In this document: piece by piece, positions 1-8,964 of the stretch
Layout of the letters: each line of letters begins with the position of its first letter
Position numbering within the stretch: the stretch's first letter is position 1
From: Mesorhizobium sp. B2-8-5
Lineage (GTDB): Bacteria; Pseudomonadota; Alphaproteobacteria; Rhizobiales; Rhizobiaceae
Length of the DNA stretch: 64,000 bases
Assembly: GCF_006440675.2 (NCBI RefSeq)
Contig: NZ_CP083951.1
Location: 2,265,501-2,329,500 of the forward strand
Direction: 5' to 3'
Notes under the pieces: model-generated
What the model was told of the DNA's origin: nothing
Database searches by the model: none
Seen by the model: the letters and a program-made list of their open reading frames with translations, nothing else
Made by a program: the position numbers and the translations under genes

Positions 1-91
1 AGTGTACATTCGCTCTAGCTCCCATTGAAGATCGTGGAGACGCGCATAAGTGTGGCGCGGCGTGCGGCTTGGCTTTTGTCGAGGTCTGCCA

Positions 92-820
92 ATGGAGAGC
101 GAAGGTGTTGCTGACCTTTACGCAGCAATCTCAAGGATCGACACTGCGCGGTCGACTGATGCAATCCTCCAGGAGTTTCGCTCCGTCATGGGACGGTATG
201 GATTGCGCAATTTTCTGATCACCGGCCTGCCGGGGCCGCACGACGCGGACTGGCAACGCGAGATCCTGGGGGACGGCTGGCCTCCCGAATGGTATCTTCG
301 ATATGTCTCGGAGGATCATTTCTTGCATGATCCTTGCGTTGCTCAGTGCCGGCACTCGCCACAGCCCTTCCTGTGGGGCGACCTTCCAGCCGCAAGACTG
401 TTTAAACGCGCAAGATTGGTGATGGACGAGGCGGCGGAGTTCGGGATGAAAGAAGGCATCTGCGTCCCGGTACACGTCCCGCTGTCAGGTCCCGGCGTCG
501 TCACCGCCGCGAGTGACCGGATTGAATTACCGCCGAGCGCCATGCCCTTCATCGAGACGCTGTGCGTACATACGTTCCGAAGCCTTTCAGCGTTAGGAAC
601 ACCTGGCGGGGGAGATCAGCCCACGCCGTTGACGGCGCGCGAGCGCGAGCTTCTGGAGTGGAGCGCACAAGGCAAATCCACGGAAGACATCGCTTGCATC
701 CTCGGCGTTACCAGAAACACGGTCGAGAGTCATCAACGCAACATTCGAGGAAAGCTCGACGCCATCAACGTGTCCCACGCCATCGTCAAAGCTCTGCGAC
801 GACAGGAAATCCAGATTTAG
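92..820 (+). CDS. LuxR-family acyl-homoserine-lactone-responsive regulator (TraR-like)
   Basis: The 242-residue product has the two-part LuxR layout: an N-terminal autoinducer-binding domain (about 15-165) and a C-terminal LuxR helix-turn-helix (about 179-242, beginning TPLTARERELLEW). Seen in the binding domain are W67, Y71, the D80-P81 pair, W95 and G122, at the places where the family keeps its ligand-pocket residues. I chose ATG 92 because GAGG lies at 81-84, seven bases upstream; an in-frame ATG at 50 has no such site. The LuxI-type synthase gene follows 67 bases downstream, so the pair probably forms a quorum-sensing circuit. With trb genes nearby, control of conjugal transfer is the likely role (inference). 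No clear lux/tra box was found in the short upstream sequence. Confidence 0.9.
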   Translation: MESEGVADLYAAISRIDTARSTDAILQEFRSVMGRYGLRNFLITGLPGPHDADWQREILGDGWPPEWYLRYVSEDHFLHDPCVAQCRHSPQPFLWGDLPAARLFKRARLVMDEAAEFGMKEGICVPVHVPLSGPGVVTAASDRIELPPSAMPFIETLCVHTFRSLSALGTPGGGDQPTPLTARERELLEWSAQGKSTEDIACILGVTRNTVESHQRNIRGKLDAINVSHAIVKALRRQEIQI

Positions 821-887
821 CAATACCTGAATACCATTATACGGGCACGAAGCGCGTTTTCCTACGACCTCCACTTTTGGAGGCGAC

Positions 888-1502
888 ATGGTCCGTATTC
901 ATCTGGTCACTTGGGAAAACAGGAAGCAGTATAGAAGAGTGCTGGAGCGCTATTTCCGCATCCGGTACGACATTTACGTCAAGCAGAGACGATGGCGCGC
1001 CGTCGCCCGGCCCATCAACATCGAGATCGACGCCTTCGACAACGAGCATGCGCTTTATGTGCTGGCGCTCGATACCAACGGCAAGATCGTCGGCGGCTCC
1101 CGTCTTGTTCCGACGCTGGAGCCGCATCTGATGAGCGAGGTCTTCCCGGTTCTCGCCGGCGGCACGCCTCCGAGAGCGGCCGAAATTTTCGAATGGGCGC
1201 GGTTTTTTGTCGTCCCATCGCTTCGCACGCACGGAGCGTCGTCGCCGATCGCCGGCATCGTGCTGTGCGGTCTTCTTGAGACGGCGCAGAGTCTGGGGAT
1301 TCGACAGATCAGCGTGGTGTGCGAGACATTCTGGCCGAAACGCCTGCGCGCGCTCGGCTGGTCGCTTTTCGAACTCGGCAACGCTCTCAAGCATCCGGAT
1401 GGAGACATCATCGCGCTGCTGATCGATGTCACGCCTGAGGCCATTGAGCAGACGCGCCGCGCTTATGGCATCAGCGGCGTCATACTTGCGGATAAAATCT
1501 AG
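888..1502 (+). CDS. LuxI-family acyl-homoserine lactone synthase (TraI-like)
   Basis: The 204-residue product is full length for LuxI enzymes, which make acyl-homoserine lactones from S-adenosylmethionine and acyl-ACP in the cytoplasm. The conserved set is visible: R26, W36, D48, D51, R72 (in GGSRL) and the E102-x-x-R105 pair (EWAR). The start at ATG 888 is backed by GGAGG at 879-883. It lies just downstream of the LuxR-type gene on the same strand and probably supplies its signal. The acyl chain cannot be read from sequence. The trb context suggests a transfer-control signal of the traI type, but the name is not certain. Confidence 0.93.
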   Translation: MVRIHLVTWENRKQYRRVLERYFRIRYDIYVKQRRWRAVARPINIEIDAFDNEHALYVLALDTNGKIVGGSRLVPTLEPHLMSEVFPVLAGGTPPRAAEIFEWARFFVVPSLRTHGASSPIAGIVLCGLLETAQSLGIRQISVVCETFWPKRLRALGWSLFELGNALKHPDGDIIALLIDVTPEAIEQTRRAYGISGVILADKI

Positions 1503-1609
1503 GCTGATTGCCACCGGCAGCTAAAGGTTCGCACGCCAGGGGATATTGTCATCGCGCCCATTTGCGCGGTAGTCAGCCCTATGATGCACCGAATTCGGTT
1601 GATGGACTC

Positions 1610-2308
1610 ATGACGCCGCTGGTCCTGATCTCTTCGAAGGACCCGGATTTCTTTCTGGTTTTCGGGCACATCCTTTCAGTCGCCGGCTTCGAAACCCGCC
1701 TCATCACGGCAGACAAGGAGATTGCGCCTGCCATCGTGGCCGAAACGCCGCTTGCCGTTATCCTGGACTGTCATCCGGGCGACCGCGCAATCGCCAAGCA
1801 ATGCCTGTCGCTGAAGTCGTCCGAAGCGACAAGAGCAACGCCTCTTGCAGGTCTCGTCGCGCCTCGTTCCGGCAAACTGCACCTGGACCTTATCAAGGCT
1901 GGCGTCGACGAGATATTTTCGCGGCCGTTTGCGCCCGAGCAGCTTCTGACCTGGCTGCATGGCAAAGCAGGTGTCGCGAAGCTTTCGCGCGAAACCAAGA
2001 CAGGCGATCTGGTGCAGGGCGATTTCCGGCTGGAGCGACAGACCCACCGGACATTCTTCAAGCAAAAAGAGATCGTTATGCCGCCGATCGAGTTCAAGCT
2101 TTTGCGCAGCCTTCTGGCGCAACCTGGCAAGGTCTTCAGCCGGGAGGAACTGGTCGCGACCGCATGGCCTGAACACGCCGCCGCAACCGATATACGGGGT
2201 GTTGACGTTCATATTGCCAGGTTGCGCAAAAGGCTTCGGGCATGCGTGGGAAGCGATGTGATCCGGACCGTCCGCTCGGCCGGCTACGCGTTCGCGCCGG
2301 ACTGGTAA
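1610..2308 (+). CDS. OmpR/PhoB-type response regulator with atypical receiver
   Basis: The 232-residue product has a receiver-like domain (1-120) and an OmpR-type winged helix (about 130-230, with the RxxDVHIxRLRKRL recognition region and the IRTVRSAGYAF wing). The acidic pocket (D11, D13) and candidate phospho-acceptor D53 are present, but the usual lysine of the KP(F/Y) motif is R (SRPFAPEQL). Phosphorylation may therefore be altered or absent. An open frame extends upstream to 1508; I prefer ATG 1610 because homology to receivers begins there. No histidine kinase is adjacent. Its position right after the quorum-sensing pair suggests a co-regulator of transfer or of neighbouring genes (inference). 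Confidence 0.82.
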   Translation: MTPLVLISSKDPDFFLVFGHILSVAGFETRLITADKEIAPAIVAETPLAVILDCHPGDRAIAKQCLSLKSSEATRATPLAGLVAPRSGKLHLDLIKAGVDEIFSRPFAPEQLLTWLHGKAGVAKLSRETKTGDLVQGDFRLERQTHRTFFKQKEIVMPPIEFKLLRSLLAQPGKVFSREELVATAWPEHAAATDIRGVDVHIARLRKRLRACVGSDVIRTVRSAGYAFAPDW

Positions 2309-2396
2309 CCTGCTCGGCGATTCCGCACCTGCCGATCGCCCTGTTGGCGTTCGTGCACGTCCATTGCCGGCACGCCGGTGCATACGCAATCTGTTC

Positions 2397-3173
2397 TCAA
2401 TGGCTCAGGATAGTATCCAGGAACAGCCGCGTGCGCGGGTGAGCGGCTCTAGAGAAAAAGTCGTTGGAAGAGGCATGCTCGACGATGCTGCCTTCGTCCA
2501 TGAAAATGATCTCATCGGCGACTTCGCGTGCAAAGCCCATTTCATGCGTCACGCAAACCATGGTCACGCCGGTTTTCGCGAGCGCGATCATGACGTCGAG
2601 CACTTCCTTGATCATTTCCGGGTCGAGCGCCGAGGTGGGTTCATCGAACAGCATGATGCGGGGATCGAGGCAGAGCGCGCGCGCGATCGCCGCTCGCTGT
2701 TGTTGACCGCCTGACAGCTGGGCCGGATAGGCCCGCGCCTTTTCGGGGATGTGCACGGCCGTCAGATGCCGCATGGCGATCTCTTCGGCCTCGTGCGCCG
2801 ATTTCAAGAGGACCCGGCGCAGCGCCAGCGTGCAGTTGGCAAGCACGGTGAGGTGAGGGAAGAGGTTGAAGCTTTGGAACACCATGCCGGTTAGCCGGCG
2901 CGCCGTCGCGGCATCGCGATCGCTTTTTCCCAGACTTCTCCCTTCAAACTCTATCGTCCCCTTTTGGAAACGCTCAAGACCGTTGATGCAGCGAATCAAT
3001 GTCGACTTGCCGGACCCGGACGGTCCGCAAACGACGACGCGTGCACCCGGCCGTAAGGTCAGATCTATGTTTTTCAAAACGTGCAGGGCACCGAACCATT
3101 TGTTGAGGCCGTCGATCCGCACGAGGGGGAGGGATTCATGTCTCGAGGTCGGAAGCGCGCGCCGGTCGAGCAT
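2397..3173 (-). CDS. Amino-acid ABC transporter ATP-binding protein (GlnQ/HisP type)
   Basis: The 258-residue ATPase shows Walker A (GPSGSGKST), the Q-loop (MVFQSFNLFPHLTVL), the signature LSGGQQQR and Walker B (IMLFDEPTSALDP), followed by the switch histidine (CVTHEMGFA). These are hallmarks of the polar amino-acid uptake (PAAT) family. It is the last gene of a three-gene minus-strand operon: its start abuts the stop of the permease gene at 3173-3175. The first ~15 residues precede the usual family start, so translation may begin slightly later. No periplasmic binding protein gene is adjacent, so the substrate cannot be assigned. Confidence 0.93.
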   Translation of the reverse strand: MLDRRALPTSRHESLPLVRIDGLNKWFGALHVLKNIDLTLRPGARVVVCGPSGSGKSTLIRCINGLERFQKGTIEFEGRSLGKSDRDAATARRLTGMVFQSFNLFPHLTVLANCTLALRRVLLKSAHEAEEIAMRHLTAVHIPEKARAYPAQLSGGQQQRAAIARALCLDPRIMLFDEPTSALDPEMIKEVLDVMIALAKTGVTMVCVTHEMGFAREVADEIIFMDEGSIVEHASSNDFFSRAAHPRTRLFLDTILSH

Positions 3174-3832
3174 CAGCGACGCCCGCTCGCAAGCAGGAAC
3201 TTCTCGATGCGCTTCACGCCATAAGAAACGATCAGCGCCAGGGCGAGAAACAGAACGCCGGCGACGGTCAGCGGCTCAGCGTAGCGATAGGTTTCGGAAG
3301 CGATATCGAAGGCGCGCCCGAGCATTTCCGGCACCGCCAGGATCGCGAGATAAGGCGTCGCCTTGAGGATCGAAACCAGGTAGTTGCCCAGGGGCGCGGC
3401 GATGTTGCGCAGCATTTGGGGTGCGATGACGAAGATGACCGTGTCGCGGCGCGTGAGCGACAAGGCTCTGGCTGCTTCCTGCTGGCCCCTCGGAATAGCG
3501 TCGATGCCCGCCTTGAACACCTCCGCCAGATAACCGCTGTAATACAGGCTTAGCCCCAATATGCCCACCGTCATGGCGCCAAGCCGGATCCCGTAGAAGG
3601 GCATGACGAAATACAGGAAATAGAGCCAGGCCAGAACCGGCGTCGAGCGGATGAAGTCGATCAGGAAGCGCACGGCGAGGCCAGGCGCACCCCCGCCGCG
3701 GCGGATCATTTCGAAAGTGAAGCCAAGCGCCGAAGCGCCAAGGCAACTCAAGACCGTGGCGAGCAGGGTGGCCCCGATCGCACCGATAATGGTCGGGATG
3801 ATCGAGAGCGCGAAGCCGAAGTTAAATCCCAC
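3173..3832 (-). CDS. Amino-acid ABC transporter permease (His/Glu/Gln/Arg/opine family)
   Basis: A 219-residue inner-membrane protein with about five hydrophobic segments. The EAA loop that contacts the ATPase is seen as GQQEAARALSLTRRDTVIF. The RSTPVLAWLYFLYF stretch is typical of the HisM/GlnP permease family. The gene overlaps the upstream permease gene by 11 bases and abuts the ATPase gene, so the three are probably co-translated as one heterodimeric importer. Substrate is unknown; ectoine- and opine-type systems share this layout. Confidence 0.92.
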   Translation of the reverse strand: MGFNFGFALSIIPTIIGAIGATLLATVLSCLGASALGFTFEMIRRGGGAPGLAVRFLIDFIRSTPVLAWLYFLYFVMPFYGIRLGAMTVGILGLSLYYSGYLAEVFKAGIDAIPRGQQEAARALSLTRRDTVIFVIAPQMLRNIAAPLGNYLVSILKATPYLAILAVPEMLGRAFDIASETYRYAEPLTVAGVLFLALALIVSYGVKRIEKFLLASGRR

Positions 3833-4481
3833 GAGGCGTTCCTCTTTCGGGACTGACCCGCGCCTCGAGCCAGCGGCCGGCGAGCGCGATCGGATAACAG
3901 ACGACGAAGAAGGCTAGCAGCAGCGCCGAATAAATCGCGACCGGGTCGTACTCGGTCTGCGAGATTTCCTTGGCGCGGAAGGTCATGTCCGTCAACGTGA
4001 CCAACGAGACAAGGGAAGTCGCCTTGACGAGCTGAATGAGATTGTTGACGAATGTGGGGCTCATGGCGACCAACGCCTGGGGCAGCTCGATCAGAAGCAG
4101 GATCGCCGGGCGCGAGAGGCCGAGCGCCATGCCAGCCTCGCGTTGGCCGGCAGGAAGAGATTGGAGCCCGGCCCGCACCGCTTGGCTGGCGTAGCCGCCG
4201 CTATTGAGGCCGAGCACCAATGCACTGACGGTCATTGCCGATAGAGTGACCCCCATGACCGGCAGAACGTAGTAAAAGACGAAGAGCAGGACGACGACCG
4301 CCGAACTGCGCCAGAATTCGATTACTGCCGTGACCAGAAAGCGCGTCAAGCCGGTGGTCAGAAACTGCGCGACCCCGAAAACAAGCGCGAAGGGCACTGC
4401 GAAGACCAAGCCATAGGCGGTAACCGCTGCCGTTATGCGCAGCCCTTGCAGGATCCCAAGCCAGATGTCGAGCATGCTCAT
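3822..4481 (-). CDS. Amino-acid ABC transporter permease (second subunit)
   Basis: A 219-residue permease with hydrophobic helices from the N-terminus and an EAA loop reading GQREAGMALGLSRPAIL. It is the first gene of the minus-strand transporter operon and pairs with the permease that overlaps its 3' end. The ATG at 4479-4481 has only a weak upstream purine stretch. In most operons of this family a binding-protein gene precedes or follows; here the upstream 428 bases contain none, so the importer is either an orphan using a distant binding protein or the remnant of a larger operon. Confidence 0.9.
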   Translation of the reverse strand: MSMLDIWLGILQGLRITAAVTAYGLVFAVPFALVFGVAQFLTTGLTRFLVTAVIEFWRSSAVVVLLFVFYYVLPVMGVTLSAMTVSALVLGLNSGGYASQAVRAGLQSLPAGQREAGMALGLSRPAILLLIELPQALVAMSPTFVNNLIQLVKATSLVSLVTLTDMTFRAKEISQTEYDPVAIYSALLLAFFVVCYPIALAGRWLEARVSPERGTPRGI

Positions 4482-4909
4482 GAAGCTTCGCCGCCCTTTG
4501 CCGTGAAGGGGCGCGGCGTTGCGACGGTCGTGGCGCCTCGAGCATATTTGGAAACGCCTGTTTGGCGCTGCGAAACCGAGCCCTCCGGACCAAACCGCAT
4601 GACAATCCTCCGCGCCGTGGAAAGGGCGATCGCCCGTTCGGCCAGGTCATCGATGCCCTCTCATAAACCCGGTGGGAGTCAGGTGTCAATAAACATGTAC
4701 ATAGTATTGCGAAAGTTTATATTCTGCCAATCTTGGAACGCCGCGAAACGCCGCCACAGAGCTTCCTGAGCTCTGCGCCGCCGTTCGCCGGTTTTTGCTC
4801 GCTGCGCTACGACGGCGGTCGAAAGCTGTTGAACCGGGCTGCTTAAGGCCTCTCTTGCTCATCCCCGACCGGAACTGCTCGACGGGTTCCCGGGCCAAAC
4901 GGGGACAGG
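4482..4909. other. Intergenic region between divergent ABC transporter and trb operons
   Basis: No convincing gene is seen. The stretch must hold the promoters for the minus-strand transporter and the plus-strand trb operon. A short perfect palindrome ATGTACAT lies near 4693 beside an AT-rich patch (4685-4730), the most promoter-like part, but it does not match a tra/lux box well enough to call an operator. No binding-protein gene, traG or CopG-type gene remains here. Confidence 0.5.
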
Positions 4910-5893
4910 ATGGCTATCTCGCACAACGATACCGAAGGACGCGCGCGCAGCTCGCGTATGCTGCGCACCGCGCTCGGACCCGCCATCGCCCGGTTCCTGG
5001 ACGACCCCGCGATCGTCGAGGTCATGCTGAACCCGGATGGCCGGATCTGGGTGGATCGGCTTTCGGAAGGTTTGGCCGATACGGGCGAAATGCTCGCGCC
5101 TGCCGCTGGCGAGCGGATCGTGCGGCTGGTCGCCCATCATATCGGCGCCGAGGTCCATTCCCGGTCCCCACGCGTCTCGGCCGAGTTGCCGCAAACCGGC
5201 GAGCGTTTCGAAGGCCTGCTGCCGCCCGTTGTTGCCGCGCCGGCCTTCGCGATCCGTAAGCCCGCGGTCGCCGTCTTCACGCTCGATGACTATGTCGCGG
5301 CGGGCATCATGACTTCTGGCGACGCCGCTATGTTGCGCGCCGCGGTTGCTGGCCGCGCAAACATCCTCGTTGCCGGTGGCACGTCGACGGGCAAGACTAC
5401 CCTGACCAACGCGCTGCTCGCCGAAGTGGCGAAAGGGACGGACCGGGTCGTCATCATCGAGGACACCCGCGAACTGCAATGCGCTGCCCCCAACCTCGTC
5501 GCGATGCGCACCAAGGATGGCGTCGCCACGCTTTCCGACCTGGTTCGTTCCTCGCTGCGCCTGCGGCCCGATCGCATTCCCATCGGCGAGGTGCGCGGCG
5601 CCGAAGCGCTGGACCTCTTGAAGGCATGGGGCACCGGGCATCCCGGTGGCATCGGCACCCTTCATGCCGGCTCCGGTATTGGCGCTCTGCGCCGACTTGA
5701 ACAACTGATCCAGGAGGCCGTCGTCACTGTCCCGCGTGCGCTGATCGCCGACACGATCGGCCTTGTCGCCGTGCTCGCCGGACGCGGCGCCGCGCGACGG
5801 CTGATCGAACTGGTCAGGGTCGAGGGTCTGGGCCCCGATGGCGATTATCGCATCGCTGAAGCTAACCCGATCAACACAGGAGAAATTTCATGA
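4910..5893 (+). CDS. trbB: TrbB, conjugal transfer ATPase (VirB11-type)
   Basis: The 327-residue product is a cytoplasmic hexameric ATPase of the type IV secretion/mating apparatus. The N-terminal domain covers about 1-130. Walker A is GGTSTGKTT at 156-164, followed by the Asp box (IIEDTREL) and Walker B/His box ([14 protein letters not shown]). It opens a compact trb operon; its stop overlaps the trbC start by four bases (ATGA at 5890-5893). Length and order match alphaproteobacterial trb operons of the plasmid and ICE type. A traG coupling-protein gene often precedes trbB but is missing here. Confidence 0.96.
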   Translation: MAISHNDTEGRARSSRMLRTALGPAIARFLDDPAIVEVMLNPDGRIWVDRLSEGLADTGEMLAPAAGERIVRLVAHHIGAEVHSRSPRVSAELPQTGERFEGLLPPVVAAPAFAIRKPAVAVFTLDDYVAAGIMTSGDAAMLRAAVAGRANILVAGGTSTGKTTLTNALLAEVAKGTDRVVIIEDTRELQCAAPNLVAMRTKDGVATLSDLVRSSLRLRPDRIPIGEVRGAEALDLLKAWGTGHPGGIGTLHAGSGIGALRRLEQLIQEAVVTVPRALIADTIGLVAVLAGRGAARRLIELVRVEGLGPDGDYRIAEANPINTGEIS

Positions 5894-6222
5894 TCCGCCT
5901 TTCTTCGCGCTGCCACGCCAGCCTGGCGGCGGCCAGTTCCGCCATTGCCCTCAACCTCATGGTCGCGCCGGGCGCCTTTGCGTCGGGCTCCTCGATGCCG
6001 TGGGAACAGCCGCTCGAGAAGATCCTGCAGTCGGTCGAAGGACCGGTGTCCAAGATCGTCGCCGTCATCATCATCATCGTCACCGGCCTGACGCTGGCCT
6101 TCGGCGACAGTTCGGGTGGCTTCAGGCGGCTGATCCAGATCGTTTTCGGCCTTTCGATCGCCTTCGCGGCCTCAAGCTTTTTCCTTTCGTTCTTCTCGTT
6201 CGGCGGCGGAGCGTTGATCTGA
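5890..6222 (+). CDS. trbC: TrbC, conjugative pilin precursor (VirB2 type)
   Basis: A 110-residue protein with a signal peptide-like start (basic residues, then a hydrophobic run ending near AFA, residues 24-26) and two hydrophobic segments (about 50-68 and 80-103), the layout of TrbC/VirB2 pilins. These are cleaved and, in some systems, cyclised to form the mating pilus. The start overlaps trbB (ATGA) and the stop overlaps the trbD start, so translation is likely coupled. Confidence 0.92.
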   Translation: MIRLSSRCHASLAAASSAIALNLMVAPGAFASGSSMPWEQPLEKILQSVEGPVSKIVAVIIIIVTGLTLAFGDSSGGFRRLIQIVFGLSIAFAASSFFLSFFSFGGGALI

Positions 6223-6503
6223 TGACAACCGCTTTCGAACAGCTCGACACAGTGCCGGGGTGGACCGTGCCCGTGCACCGGGCGCTGACCGAGCAGATCC
6301 TGCTCGGGGGCGCGCCGCGCGCAATCGCGATCCTGAATGGCACGCTGGCGGGCGCTGTCGGTCTTGGGCTGCGGCTCTGGCTGGCCGGTCTTCTGATATG
6401 GGCAATCGGACATTTTACGGCGGCATGGGCTGCCAGGCGCGATCCGCTTTTTTTCGAAGTCGGGCGCCGGCACATGCGGCTGCCCGGGCATCTGTCGGTT
6501 TGA
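6222..6503 (+). CDS. trbD: TrbD, mating-pair formation protein (VirB3 type)
   Basis: The 93-residue product is right for TrbD/VirB3. It has a short cytoplasmic N-terminus (VPVHRALTEQILLGGAPR, a family hallmark) and one or two membrane helices (about 36-68). It starts at ATG 6222, overlapping the last base of trbC. The family tethers the TrbE ATPase to the inner membrane of the mating channel. Confidence 0.9.
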   Translation: MTTAFEQLDTVPGWTVPVHRALTEQILLGGAPRAIAILNGTLAGAVGLGLRLWLAGLLIWAIGHFTAAWAARRDPLFFEVGRRHMRLPGHLSV

Positions 6504-6513
6504 GGGCGCCGCT

Positions 6514-8964
6514 ATGATGAGCCTTGCCGAATACCGCCGGACTGCTGCTCGCCTTGCCGACTTTCTGCCTTGGGCGGCACTCGTCGCCCCCGGGGTCGTG
6601 CTCAACAAGGATGGCAGCTTTCAGCGCACCGCGAGGTTTCGCGGACCCGATCTCGACTCCGCCGTAGCGGCGGAACTTGTCGCGGTGGCATCGCGCATCA
6701 ACAATGCCTTTCGTCGTCTCGGCTCGGGCTGGAGCATCTTCGTCGAAGCGCAGCGGCACGAAGCGGCTTCTTATCCCGAGAGCCAGTTTCCCAATGCGGC
6801 CTCCGGCCTGCTCGATGCCGAGCGCAAAGCCGACTTCGACGAGGAAGGGGTTCACTTCGTATCGAGCTACTTTCTCACATTCCTGTTCCTGCCGCCGCCC
6901 GAAGACGCCACGCGCGCCGAGGGCTGGCTTTATGAGGGTCGCGACCAGGCCGGCGCGGATCCGGGCGAAATCGTCCGCGCTTTCGTCGACCGGACTGAGC
7001 GCGTGCTGTCCCTGCTCGACGGGTTCATGCCTGAATGCCACTGGCTCGATGACGGCCAGACGCTGACCTACCTGCATTCGACTATCTCGACCAAGCGCCA
7101 TCCGGTGCGCGTCCCCGAGACCCCAATCTATCTCGATGCGCTGCTGGCCGACGAGCCGCTCGCCGGTGGGCTCGAACCGCGGCTTGGCGACAAGCATCTT
7201 CGCGTGCTCACCATTGTCGGCTTCCCGACCGCCACGACACCTGGCCTGCTTGATGACCTCAATAAGTTGGCCTTCCCGTACCGCTGGTCGACCCGCGCGA
7301 TCCTGCTCGACAAGGTCGACGCTGTCCGCCTTTTGACCAGGATACGGCGGCAATGGTTCGCCAAGCGCAAGAGCATCGCCTCGATCCTGAAGGAGGTGAT
7401 GACCAACGAGGCATCAGCACTCCTCGACACCGACGCCGCCAACAAGGCGGCCGACGCCGACGCGGCGTTGCAGGAGCTCGGCGCCGACATGGCAGGCATG
7501 GCCTATGTCACCGCGACCGTGGCCATATGGGATTCCGATTCGCGCGTCGCGGACGAGAAACTACGGCTCGTCGAGAAAATCATCCAGGGCCGCGACTTCA
7601 CGGCGATCGTCGAGACCGTCAACGCCGTCGACGCCTGGCTCGGCTCGTTACCCGGGCATGCTTATGCCAACGTCCGTCAGCCGCCTATCTCGACGCTCAA
7701 TCTCGCCCACATGATCCCCCTCTCTGCCGTGTGGGCGGGGCCGGAACGGGACGAGCATCTGGTCAGTCCTCCCTTGCTTTACGGCAAGACCGAAGGCTCG
7801 ACCCCGTTCCGGTTGGTTCTTCATGTCGGCGACGTCGGTCACACGCTGGTCGTCGGCCCGACCGGCGCCGGCAAGTCGGTGCTGCTGGCGTTGATGGCGC
7901 TGCAATTCTGCCGCTACCGCAACGCTCAGGTCTTCGCCTTCGACTTCGGCGGCTCGATCCGCGCGGCGACGCTCGCCATGGGCGGCGACTGGCACGATCT
8001 CGGGGGTCATCTCACCGAAGGCATGGACGCTTCCGTTTCGCTGCAGCCGCTCGCCCGCGTTCATGACACGTACGAGCGCGCCTGGGCGGCTGACTGGATC
8101 GTCGCGATCCTGACGCGCGAGGATATCCAGATCACGCCGGACGCAAAGGAGCATATCTGGGCGGCGCTGACCTCGCTCGCCTCGGCTCCGGTCGAGGAGC
8201 GCACCATCACCGGGCTCAGCGTGCTTCTGCAAGCCAATGACCTGAAACAGGCGCTTCGTCCCTACTGTGTTGGTGGCCCGAACGGCCGGCTGCTCGACGC
8301 AGAGGCCGAACACCTTGGCCAGGCATCCGTGCAGGCGTTCGAAATCGAAGGTCTGGTGGGCACGCAGGCCGCGCCGGCCGTCCTGTCCTATCTGTTTCAT
8401 CGCATCGGCGACCGGCTCGACGGTCGTCCGACACTGCTCATCATCGACGAGGGCTGGCTTGCCCTCGATGATGACGCGTTCGCCGGGCAGTTGCGCGAGT
8501 GGCTGAAGACGCTCCGCAAGAAGAATGCCAGCGTCGTCTTCGCCACCCAGTCACTCTCCGACATCGACAATTCGGCTATCGCGCCGGCGATCATCGAAAG
8601 CTGTCCAACCAGGCTGCTGTTGCCCAATGAACGCGCGATTGAGCCGCAAATTACCGCCATTTATCGCCGCTTCGGCCTGAACGACCGCCAGATCGAGATT
8701 CTGGCCCGGGCCACACCCAAGCGCGATTATTACTGCCAGTCCCGTCGCGGCAATCGTCTCTTCGAGCTCGGCCTGTCCGAGGTCGGGCTCGCGCTTTGCG
8801 CCGCGTCCTCGAAGAGCGATCAGGCCCTGATCGGCAGCATCATCGCCGAGCATGGCCGCGACGGCTTCCTGTCGGCGTGGCTGCGTGCCCGCGACGTCGG
8901 GTGGGCCGCCGACCTCATTCCCAACCTCTCCGTTCCCGAACCTGAAAAGGATTCCAAACCATGA
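6514..8964 (+). CDS. trbE: TrbE, conjugal transfer ATPase (VirB4 type)
   Basis: An 816-residue ATPase, full length for TrbE/VirB4. The N-terminal CagE/TrbE domain covers about 1-420. Walker A (GPTGAGKS) has its lysine at 454. Walker B (LLIIDEGW) has D645-E646, followed by ATQSLSDI. It powers pilus assembly and substrate transfer at the inner membrane. Two ATG codons stand in tandem at 6514 and 6517; the first is used here. The stop overlaps trbJ by four bases. Confidence 0.96.
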   Translation: MMSLAEYRRTAARLADFLPWAALVAPGVVLNKDGSFQRTARFRGPDLDSAVAAELVAVASRINNAFRRLGSGWSIFVEAQRHEAASYPESQFPNAASGLLDAERKADFDEEGVHFVSSYFLTFLFLPPPEDATRAEGWLYEGRDQAGADPGEIVRAFVDRTERVLSLLDGFMPECHWLDDGQTLTYLHSTISTKRHPVRVPETPIYLDALLADEPLAGGLEPRLGDKHLRVLTIVGFPTATTPGLLDDLNKLAFPYRWSTRAILLDKVDAVRLLTRIRRQWFAKRKSIASILKEVMTNEASALLDTDAANKAADADAALQELGADMAGMAYVTATVAIWDSDSRVADEKLRLVEKIIQGRDFTAIVETVNAVDAWLGSLPGHAYANVRQPPISTLNLAHMIPLSAVWAGPERDEHLVSPPLLYGKTEGSTPFRLVLHVGDVGHTLVVGPTGAGKSVLLALMALQFCRYRNAQVFAFDFGGSIRAATLAMGGDWHDLGGHLTEGMDASVSLQPLARVHDTYERAWAADWIVAILTREDIQITPDAKEHIWAALTSLASAPVEERTITGLSVLLQANDLKQALRPYCVGGPNGRLLDAEAEHLGQASVQAFEIEGLVGTQAAPAVLSYLFHRIGDRLDGRPTLLIIDEGWLALDDDAFAGQLREWLKTLRKKNASVVFATQSLSDIDNSAIAPAIIESCPTRLLLPNERAIEPQITAIYRRFGLNDRQIEILARATPKRDYYCQSRRGNRLFELGLSEVGLALCAASSKSDQALIGSIIAEHGRDGFLSAWLRARDVGWAADLIPNLSVPEPEKDSKP

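Noticed and set aside
4685-4730. A tra/lux box upstream of trbB
   Set aside because: Only an eight-base palindrome (ATGTACAT) is present; it lacks the 18-20-bp symmetry of such boxes.
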